This document shows, piece after piece, positions 1 through 5,346 of a stretch of 6,407 bases of DNA. Source of the DNA: a bacterium (GTDB lineage Bacteria; JACRDZ01; JAJRWM01); NCBI GenBank assembly GCA_024276815.1, contig JAJRWM010000166.1:1-6407 (forward strand), read 5' to 3'. A model generated the notes under the pieces. The model was not told the DNA's origin. It was given only the letters and a program-made list of their open reading frames with translations, and ran no database searches. The translations under genes were made by a program, and so were the position numbers. Every line of letters begins with the position of its first letter. Position 1 is the stretch's first letter.

Positions 1-2
1 AT

Positions 3-1112
3 ATCTGTCATTTAATACATAACTATCTGCCCTTTTCCCAGAACTGGTTATATTATCAAATAAAGGGGATCGAACAGTTCCCGCCCCTGGTTCTCACCTG
101 CTCCGAGCCGGTTAACCGACGTCATTTCCCCCTCAAGGCAATTCGACAGGCTTACAAGGTTAAAAAACGCTCCCTGGATGACGCTGAATATTATCTGGAT
201 AACGGTTTTTGGCCGGCAATGGCTGGCTTGGCGGAAGAGGACAAACCGGTCCTGCTGCACGCTCATTTCGGCGTCAATGGAGTCGCCGCTTTAAATTGGA
301 AAAATTATTACAGCTTGCCTTTAATAACATCTTTTTATGGCTATGACGCCGGGATTCTTGGCCGGCAACCGTATTGGCGGCAGGCTTATCGCCAGCTCTT
401 TCAGGCCGGCGAATTGTTTTTAGTCGAAGGGCCGCACATGCGCTCCTGTCTCCGGCGGTTAGGTTGCCCGGCTAAAAAAATCATCATTCAGAACATTGGG
501 GTGGATTTAAAAAAAATCAAATACCGTCAGCCACCGGGGATAACCAGAAACAATCCCCTGACTATTATCATAGCCGCCCGCGTGGTCGAGAAAAAAGGCC
601 ACTTCACCGCCCTGAAAGCTTTCGCGGAATTCATTAAAAGCTACCCGGCCGCTCATTTGAAAATTATCGGCGAAGGGGAACTGTTGCCCGCCATAAAGCG
701 GTTAGCCAGGGAACTGATGAGCAACAAAAAGGTTGCCTTTCTCCCCGGCTTAACCTACCGGGAATATCTTTCCGAACTTCAATCCGGTCACATTTTTCTG
801 CAACCGAGCCAGACCGCGAAAAACGGCGATATGGAAGGCGGCGCGCCGGTCAGTTTGCTGGAAGCGCAGGCCACGGGGCTAGGCATTGTGGCGACTTCCC
901 ATGCTGATATTCCCTACTATGTTATCAACGAGGAAACCGGGTTGCTGGCGGCGGAAAAAGACTGGCGGGTGTTGGCCGGGCATCTCTTGAAGCTGGCGAA
1001 TAACCCTTCGCTCTTGGGACTTTTTGCCGAAAAGGGCCGAAAGCACATAGAAAAAAACTTTAACCTTGTAGTACAAAAAAAAGGCTGGCGGCGATTTACA
1101 GCGATTTATTAA
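3..1112 (+). CDS. GT4-family glycosyltransferase (5' end cut by window; N-terminal part of a frameshifted GT4-TPR gene)
   Basis: Retaining GT-B glycosyltransferase, GT4 family (GT4 in the broad WcaL/ExoL-like exopolysaccharide group), expected to move a sugar from a nucleotide-sugar to a glycan acceptor at the cytoplasmic membrane face. The frame is open to the left edge; the first full codon is at 3. The first visible residues (ICHLIHNYLPFSQNW) look like the first beta strand of such enzymes, so probably only a few codons are missing. An internal ATG at 219 would remove the N-terminal domain and is not the true start. Motifs, counting visible residues: HAHFG (86-90), SFYGYDA (about 110-116), donor-site ARVVEKKG (192-199), IIGEGE (221-226), GDMEGGAP with E278 and E287 as the acidic pair (eight residues between them rather than the usual seven), and a DIP motif after it. 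It stops at TAA 1110-1112, just past an A8 run where the frame appears to be lost; the downstream TPR region is the likely rest of the protein. Family certain, substrate unknown. Confidence 0.9.
   Translation: MCHLIHNYLPFSQNWLYYQIKGIEQFPPLVLTCSEPVNRRHFPLKAIRQAYKVKKRSLDDAEYYLDNGFWPAMAGLAEEDKPVLLHAHFGVNGVAALNWKNYYSLPLITSFYGYDAGILGRQPYWRQAYRQLFQAGELFLVEGPHMRSCLRRLGCPAKKIIIQNIGVDLKKIKYRQPPGITRNNPLTIIIAARVVEKKGHFTALKAFAEFIKSYPAAHLKIIGEGELLPAIKRLARELMSNKKVAFLPGLTYREYLSELQSGHIFLQPSQTAKNGDMEGGAPVSLLEAQATGLGIVATSHADIPYYVINEETGLLAAEKDWRVLAGHLLKLANNPSLLGLFAEKGRKHIEKNFNLVVQKKGWRRFTAIY
1075..1082 (+). other. A8 homopolymer: frameshift or slippage site joining the GT4 and TPR frames
   Basis: Eight consecutive A follow GTAC. 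In the GT4 frame they read CAA AAA AAA GGC. The last seven A form the pattern A_AAA_AAA, a known kind of -1 slippery heptamer, and A runs of this length can also cause RNA polymerase slippage or a sequencing deletion (established knowledge). The shift must lie between the -1 frame stop at 1061-1063 and the GT4 stop at 1110-1112, and this run is in that interval. One extra A would join both frames. I see no Shine-Dalgarno-like stimulator just upstream and no strong hairpin just downstream, so a programmed event is not favoured over mutation or error. Confidence 0.7.
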
Positions 1113-1756
1113 AGAGGAATAAAAAAGAAAACTTTTCCCGGGCAAATAAAGTTTATTACCTGCCCTTTCTGCAAGACGCCGCGACAATATTCTCGCTTAA
1201 TTCCGACTGGAAAACCGCGCGAAAAATCCAGCGCCGGCTACTCGATTACGATAAAAACAACTGGCAAGCCTGGTGGCAATTGGCGCGAATCGCCGAGAGA
1301 GAGCAGGATTACAGGGAAGCGGTTTCTTGCTGGCGGCAATCTCTGCTGATTTTGGAAAAAGCCGGGGAAGACTCGCCGGGGATTTCTAAACACGCCGGCC
1401 TGGCGGCCTATAACCTGGCGATGAACCAACTCAGACTTCAGCAAGTTGACCGGGCGGAAAAATATTTTAAAAGAGCTTATCAAGATAATCCCGAGCTGAC
1501 GAAGGCCTGGTATCATTTGGGTTCCATTCTGAAAAACCGTGGTCGGCTGGGGCAGAGCAGGGTGTTTTTTGAGAAATTCTTGACCGGAACAGACTTAAAA
1601 GATGTGATGTATGCCAAGACGTTATTTCACTTAGGCGATATCGCTCTAAGACAAAAGCGGCCAGTGCAAGCCGAAAAATTGTTAAAAGCCTGCCTGGCCA
1701 AATTACCCCGGCATAAAATGGCGGCCCGGCTGCTCGGCAAAACAACAACCGGTTAA
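1079..1756 (+). CDS. TPR-repeat C-terminal part of the upstream glycosyltransferase, in the -1 frame
   Basis: About 225 residues in the frame one base back from the GT4 gene, ending at TAA 1754-1756. The first residues, KRLAAIYSDLLKRNKK, complete the C-terminal helix of a GT4 fold. A helical region follows with four or so TPR-like units: around DWKTARKIQRRLL, WWQLARIAEREQDYREAVSCW, AAYNLAMNQLRLQQVDRAEKYFKRAY, AWYHLGSILKNRGRLGQSRVFFEKFL, and LFHLGDIALRQKRPVQAEKLLKACL. TPRs are protein-interaction scaffolds; here they may dock partner enzymes or a membrane assembly factor (inference). No independent start is convincing: the frame is closed upstream by TAA at 1061-1063, there is no early ATG or GTG, and the TTG at 1280 lies inside a TPR helix with no clear Shine-Dalgarno site. 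It is therefore best read as one gene with 3-1112. If the shift is real and not bypassed, this part is a dead fragment. Confidence 0.72.
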   Translation, partial: KRLAAIYSDLLKRNKKENFSRANKVYYLPFLQDAATIFSLNSDWKTARKIQRRLLDYDKNNWQAWWQLARIAEREQDYREAVSCWRQSLLILEKAGEDSPGISKHAGLAAYNLAMNQLRLQQVDRAEKYFKRAYQDNPELTKAWYHLGSILKNRGRLGQSRVFFEKFLTGTDLKDVMYAKTLFHLGDIALRQKRPVQAEKLLKACLAKLPRHKMAARLLGKTTTG

Positions 1757-1774
1757 ACCCCTTACGGAGTTTAA
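1753..1774 (+). terminator. Weak hairpin over the stop codon, without a U tract
   Basis: TTAAAC (1753-1758) pairs with GTTTAA (1769-1774). After one C-A mismatch, CC (1760-1761) pairs with GG (1766-1767) around the loop TTAC. The stem covers the TAA of the TPR frame. The following bases, GTAAAC, are not a T run, so this is not a canonical intrinsic terminator; it could protect the 3' end of the mRNA or be chance. Confidence 0.3.
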
Positions 1775-1775
1775 G

Positions 1776-1804
1776 TAAACAAAGCATTCAGTCGATATTA
1801 TAAT
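1776..1804 (+). promoter_or_regulatory. Candidate sigma-70/sigma-A promoter for the downstream glycosyltransferase operon
   Basis: A perfect -10 hexamer TATAAT (1799-1804) is preceded, with a 17-base spacer, by TAAACA (1776-1781), which matches TTGACA at four of six positions. Transcription would begin near 1811 and leave a leader of about 160 bases before the ATG at 1972. The -10 box sits in a 12-base AT palindrome (1795-1806). The position between two gene blocks suits a promoter, but AT-rich DNA throws up such matches by chance. Confidence 0.45.
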
Positions 1805-1921
1805 ATTGTCAAGAATGATATCTCAGGCAAAAACATGAAATCAGCTGTCGCCCATAGACATTTAATAAGTGCGTATACCCTGGAGCAAGCTGATTACAAA
1901 CATTAGAATATATTTTTAAAT

Positions 1922-1950
1922 CTGAAATTATCGGCGACACTTTATATATT
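1922..1950 (+). promoter_or_regulatory. Alternative weak promoter candidate close to the 1972 gene
   Basis: CTGAAA (1922-1927, four of six matches to TTGACA) and TATATT (1945-1950) are 17 bases apart. Transcription would start near 1957, about 15 bases before the ATG. It scores below the TATAAT candidate upstream and lies in a run of A and T, so it is offered only as an alternative. Confidence 0.2.
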
Positions 1951-1971
1951 ATTATTCAAGGCTGAAAGATT

Positions 1972-3012
1972 ATGCGTATAGGCATTGTTTACCCGGTGGC
2001 AACAGATCCCTTTAAGGCTTTGCCGGCAATGAATGTCATCCGCTGGTGGGCTATCGCCAAAGGTTTTTTGAAGCTGGGTTACCAGGTTGATCTGATCGCC
2101 TCTAATGATTGTCCAGCGAAAGATATTTCTTCGGGGTTAAGGGTCATGAACATTAAGGATGTCAGGTGGCCGGATTATGATATCCTGAAAACGTGTTACC
2201 AGCCGGCAATATCTTTGACGCCGGACCACCCGTTTATCATTTCCCGCATAGCCCATTTCATGAGTGAAGGCGAACCAAAGCGATTTAAAAGGTGGTTTGC
2301 CGAATATGAACCTTATCAAGAATTAATTAATAAAAAAGCCGCCTTAATTTCCTTTACCAATCCAGGCTATATTGAACGCTGGAGGCGCCGGTTCCCGAAC
2401 TCCGGAGCCATTCCAGTAATTGTTCCCACCGGCAGCCCGGAAGAAATTCCGGTTGTTTCCAGAGATCCCTTTCCGCCGGGTAAAAGGGTATTATATGTCT
2501 GTAATATTACCTCTCACCATTTTGTCATCAAGATTAATGAAATAGCCAGGCGGTTGCAACGGCATAATATTAAAGTCTATTTCATTGGTATGCTGAACTT
2601 TGGCGTTGTCGATATAGAAACGGAACTTTCGCCGGTTATTGAGAATTTGGGTGTTATTAATTCTGACGACATCTGGCCATATATCCACCACGCGGATGTT
2701 GGTCTGTCATTTGCCTGCACACAGAACGATTATGAAAATGAAAGCAGCAAGATTTATTATTACTTACGAGCGGGGTTGCCGGTCGTCGCGGAAGAACACC
2801 TCCCCAATGCTCATGTCGTAACTGATTCAGGCGGCGGCGAGGTTTTCCAATACTATGACTTTGATGATCTGGAGGATAAGATCCTTAAAACGATTGAGAC
2901 GCCACCCCAACGCCAGAGAATAGCAGGTTATATGTTGGCTAATCATACCTGGTCGAAACGGGTGGCAGTTTATCATAAAGAAATACAAAAACTTCAAGTT
3001 CTAAAGCATTGA
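1972..3012 (+). CDS. Divergent GT-B-fold glycosyltransferase (GT4/GT1-like)
   Basis: A 346-residue protein with the two-Rossmann layout of GT-B glycosyltransferases. The N-terminal domain begins with a beta strand and helix (MRIGIVYPVA, then residues about 20-35) and GYQVDLIAS (36-44). Linker and second domain start near KRVLYVCNIT (171-180), followed by KVYFIGML (201-208), a DVGLSFA strand (242-248), and the donor-site block NESSKIYYYLRAGLPVV (256-272). That block, with the pattern ESSK-YLxxGxPVV, is the best family evidence and matches the C-terminal signature of many polysaccharide-cluster transferases. The classic GT4 E-x7-E pair is not evident, so donor, linkage and even activity are uncertain. 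ATG at 1972 is the natural start, placing the first strand at the N-terminus, although its ribosome site is weak (AAGG at 1958-1961). It heads the four-gene operon, and its stop overlaps the next start by four bases. I do not recognise a specific named gene. Confidence 0.8.
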   Translation: MRIGIVYPVATDPFKALPAMNVIRWWAIAKGFLKLGYQVDLIASNDCPAKDISSGLRVMNIKDVRWPDYDILKTCYQPAISLTPDHPFIISRIAHFMSEGEPKRFKRWFAEYEPYQELINKKAALISFTNPGYIERWRRRFPNSGAIPVIVPTGSPEEIPVVSRDPFPPGKRVLYVCNITSHHFVIKINEIARRLQRHNIKVYFIGMLNFGVVDIETELSPVIENLGVINSDDIWPYIHHADVGLSFACTQNDYENESSKIYYYLRAGLPVVAEEHLPNAHVVTDSGGGEVFQYYDFDDLEDKILKTIETPPQRQRIAGYMLANHTWSKRVAVYHKEIQKLQVLKH

Positions 3013-4676
3013 AAGCAAAGCGCTATTACCTGTTATTTATAATTGGTAACCTCAACACCGGCGGAGCGCAAAAACAGCTATACTTATTTTTAAAATATCT
3101 GGATAGAAAAAAGTACTACTTCAAAATAGCTTGTTTGGGAAGCCGGGAAAATTGCCGGCAGTATATTGATAAATTCAGATCGTTAAGCGTGGATGTTGAC
3201 TTTCTGAGTATCGGCCGGGAAGTTTTTTTCCATCAGACAATAAACAAAATTGTCCATTATCTAAGGCTGGAAAAACCCGACCTGGTTCAGGCTCACTTAT
3301 ACCCGGCGATTACCTATGGCGCGCTGGCGGCCACCTTAGCCCGGGTACCCTTTATCATCAGCAATCTTCATACCCTGCCGGCAAGCACAGATGACAACCT
3401 GTCTTCAGTCGAAAAGTTCGAAAGATTCGCCCTGACGAACTATCCGTCTGTTCTTTTGCCTTGTTCGGAGACTGTGATGACAGAACATCAAAAAGCATAT
3501 AATCTTAATCCACAAAAGATGGTTTTATTTCCGGATGCGATTGAGATTGATTCATACCAGCCTGAAATGGTAAAGACCTCGCGGCTTAAAGAAAGCCTGG
3601 GTCTTAATGAAAATGATTTTATTTTTGGGACAGTTGGCCGTTTACACACTCACAAAAACCACAAATTCCTGCTCAACGCCTTTCAAAGGGCTTGCCAGGC
3701 CCACCCTGAATCCAGGCTGATTATTGTTGGCGATGGAGAACTGAAGACTTCCCTTGTTAAGCAGGCGGAAGAGCTCAAGCTAGGCGAGAAAACGTTTTTT
3801 GTTGGAGAAATATCCGAGGTTAATAACTTTTTGGCGATATTCGACGTGTTTATCCTGCCCTCTTCCTGGGAAGCTTTATCCATATCTATATTAGAAGCGA
3901 TGCTGGCTGGCTTGCCGATTATCGCGTCTGATATTGGCGGCGTCAAGGAAGTTGTGATTAACGGAAAAAACGGTTTTTTAGTTCCCCTGAATGATGTCGA
4001 CGCTTTGGCCGAAAAGATGATTTTTTTAAGGGAAAACCCGGGGCTCAGGGCCGAAATGGGTAAAAGCGCCCGGCTGAAAGTCAGCGAAGATTACAACATT
4101 GTTAACAGGATACATCAGCTTGAGCGTTTGTATGACAGTTTCTTTAAAAATCATCCGCCGGTTTTAAATCCCACCCGGATTTTAGTCTGGCGGCTTTGCC
4201 CCTGGGAAAGGCTGGTTGAAGTAATAAACGCCGTTAAGGAACGCTTTGGCGATCCTGAAATATTTTTTGTTAGCCAAGACGATACGGCCGGGAAAATCGC
4301 GCGGACATTTTCAGTACCAGACGAATCAGTAATTGAGTATGGCAAAGGTAAATTTAATCCGCTAAGAGGGTTTTTCAGAGTAAAAAAACAGCTGGCGCAA
4401 GGTAAGTTCGACTTGATGGTCGTTCCGCTCAATAATAGAAACGGCAAAGGTTACGGCGGCTTGAAATTGTTCTTACGTCTTTTTAACCAGGCGCCGATAA
4501 TGTATTATGGCACTTGGAAAAACAGTAGGCCTCAACCTGTTATGCCGTCCGGTTTAAGCGCCAACATCAAGCGTTGGCTTGTAAACCTCACTAATGGCTT
4601 GATAAAAAAAGGCCTTTTCGCCTTTAGTCGGCGCCTGAGCGAACAAAGAAGGAAAATTGATGGACCGAAATTTTAA
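3009..4676 (+). CDS. GT4 glycosyltransferase with an extra C-terminal Rossmann-like domain
   Basis: 555 residues, against roughly 370 for a usual GT4 enzyme. Residues 1-380 are a full GT4 transferase: IIGNLNTGGAQKQ (11-23, glycine-rich acceptor-domain loop), QAHLYP (94-99), GTVGRLHTHKNHK (207-219, phosphate-contacting Arg and Lys), IIVGDGEL (238-245), and the E-x7-E pair E288/E296 followed by AGLPIIASDIGGVKEVV (300-316). Residues about 388-510 form a second alpha/beta unit (RILVWRLCPWERLVEVI, then EIFFVSQDD, then KFDLMVVPL) that faintly resembles the N-terminal half of GT9 heptosyltransferases but lacks a second half. Residues about 518-545 are basic and amphipathic, possibly a membrane-contact helix. 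The start is TTG at 3009, overlapping the previous TGA as TTGA; no in-frame ATG could serve without losing the first strand. The 3' end overlaps the methyltransferase by 17 bases. GT4 assignment is firm; the tail's role is unknown. Confidence 0.88.
   Translation: MKAKRYYLLFIIGNLNTGGAQKQLYLFLKYLDRKKYYFKIACLGSRENCRQYIDKFRSLSVDVDFLSIGREVFFHQTINKIVHYLRLEKPDLVQAHLYPAITYGALAATLARVPFIISNLHTLPASTDDNLSSVEKFERFALTNYPSVLLPCSETVMTEHQKAYNLNPQKMVLFPDAIEIDSYQPEMVKTSRLKESLGLNENDFIFGTVGRLHTHKNHKFLLNAFQRACQAHPESRLIIVGDGELKTSLVKQAEELKLGEKTFFVGEISEVNNFLAIFDVFILPSSWEALSISILEAMLAGLPIIASDIGGVKEVVINGKNGFLVPLNDVDALAEKMIFLRENPGLRAEMGKSARLKVSEDYNIVNRIHQLERLYDSFFKNHPPVLNPTRILVWRLCPWERLVEVINAVKERFGDPEIFFVSQDDTAGKIARTFSVPDESVIEYGKGKFNPLRGFFRVKKQLAQGKFDLMVVPLNNRNGKGYGGLKLFLRLFNQAPIMYYGTWKNSRPQPVMPSGLSANIKRWLVNLTNGLIKKGLFAFSRRLSEQRRKIDGPKF
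4647..4653 (+). promoter_or_regulatory. Shine-Dalgarno site deciding the methyltransferase start
   Basis: AGAAGGA lies inside the end of the upstream glycosyltransferase gene. It ends six bases before ATG 4660 but only three before TTG 4657, so ATG 4660 is the better start. Confidence 0.6.
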
Positions 4677-5346
4677 AAACAAGGACCTCTTGCGGCGTCA
4701 TCCCAAGAATTGGCTGCATAAGGCTTATTTGCTTGATCGGTTAAATTTTGCCAAAAAATTTGCCCAAGGCCGCTTGCTCGATGTTGGCTGCGCGGAAAAG
4801 CCATACGAAGAACTTTTCAGCTCAAAGGTGACTGAATATATTGGCGTTGACCACCCGGCGACCTTTCATCCCCGTTCAAAAATAGATATTTTCGCCGCCG
4901 CCGCCGCTCTGCCCTTTCGTGACGGCGCTTTTGATACCGTTTTAGCGACCCAGGTCATCGAGCATTTAGCACAGCCAGCTCTTGTTTTCAAGGAAATACA
5001 GCGAGTGCTCAAGCCGGGCGGCTATCTGATTATTACCGCGCCGCACATCTGGGCCTTACATGAAGAACCATCTGATTATTACCGTTACACAAAATACGGG
5101 CTGGAATATTTGTGCCAAAAGGCGGGCTTGAAACCAGATATTATTGAACCCATGGGCGGATTCTGGGCGACCTTCAGTATCCGGCTAAGTTATTATGTTT
5201 ATGATTATCTTCGGCGCGGTAAAATTATCAACAAATTAGTCGGGCAGCTTTGCCGCCTGTTGCAGTTGGTTGGTTACGAACTGGAAAAACTGGATCATGT
5301 CTACAGCGATACGCATAACTATTTGCTGGTCGCGGGGAAAGAATAA
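4660..5346 (+). CDS. Class I SAM-dependent methyltransferase of a glycan cluster
   Basis: A 228-residue Methyltransf_11-type enzyme predicted to transfer a methyl group from S-adenosylmethionine, most likely to a sugar or chain end of the glycan built by its neighbours. Motif I is LLDVGCAEKPY (39-49), with Ala in place of the last Gly of DxGxG. An acidic residue ends the second strand (YIGVDHP, D64), PFRDGAFD (85-92) leads into TVLATQVIEHL (93-103), the usual post-motif helix, and LKPGGYLIITAP (117-128) is the conserved strand-turn. EPSDYYRYTKYGL (136-148) is a pattern common in polysaccharide-locus methyltransferases. A semi-hydrophobic helical insert (about 166-205) comes before the last strand and may cover the acceptor site or touch the membrane. 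ATG 4660 is chosen over TTG 4657 for its Shine-Dalgarno spacing. It overlaps the upstream gene by 17 bases and the next by one. Family is firm; substrate is inferred from context only. Confidence 0.9.
   Translation: MDRNFKNKDLLRRHPKNWLHKAYLLDRLNFAKKFAQGRLLDVGCAEKPYEELFSSKVTEYIGVDHPATFHPRSKIDIFAAAAALPFRDGAFDTVLATQVIEHLAQPALVFKEIQRVLKPGGYLIITAPHIWALHEEPSDYYRYTKYGLEYLCQKAGLKPDIIEPMGGFWATFSIRLSYYVYDYLRRGKIINKLVGQLCRLLQLVGYELEKLDHVYSDTHNYLLVAGKE
5334..5338 (+). promoter_or_regulatory. Shine-Dalgarno site for the last glycosyltransferase
   Basis: GGGGA ends seven bases before ATG 5346, a good spacing. It favours 5346 over the second in-frame ATG at 5358. Confidence 0.5.

Larger units (their letters stand above)
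1757..1971 (+). other. AT-rich spacer between two gene groups; likely leader of the downstream operon
   Basis: This is the only sizeable non-coding stretch in the window and is clearly richer in A and T than the genes. It contains a promoter candidate (1776-1804), a weaker AT-rich one near the next gene, and two inverted repeats: AATCAGCT (1839-1846) with AGCTGATT (1888-1895), and TGTCGCC (1846-1852) with GGCGACA (1933-1939). I recognise no tRNA, known riboswitch consensus, insertion-sequence end or protein fragment in it. The c-di-GMP riboswitch consensus was considered and not found. Confidence 0.6.

Noticed and set aside
1113-1118. AGAGGA right after the GT4 stop, as a ribosome site for separate translation of the TPR part.
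   Set aside because: No ATG, GTG or TTG follows at a usable distance in the TPR frame; the next candidate is TTG 1280, far downstream and inside a repeat.
879-1187. Minus-strand ORFs opposite the genes, including those at 879-1187, 1467-1787, 3683-3946, 4151-4447 and 5994-6227.
   Set aside because: They lie antisense to strongly conserved glycosyltransferase or TPR coding sequence, have no recognisable motifs, and are shadows of it.
1795-1806. The 12-base palindrome ATATTATAATAT as an operator.
   Set aside because: It is pure AT in an AT-rich spacer and is largely explained by the -10 box inside it; there is no second copy.
1835-1906. A 23-codon ORF (ATG at 1835 to TAG at 1904) in the leader, possibly a leader peptide or small protein.
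   Set aside because: Only a weak AGG lies upstream, the peptide MKSAVAHRHLISAYTLE... has no run of one amino acid or other attenuator sign, and short ORFs like this are expected by chance.
1811-1971. A c-di-GMP or other known riboswitch in the leader.
   Set aside because: The conserved sequence elements of the classes I know are not present.
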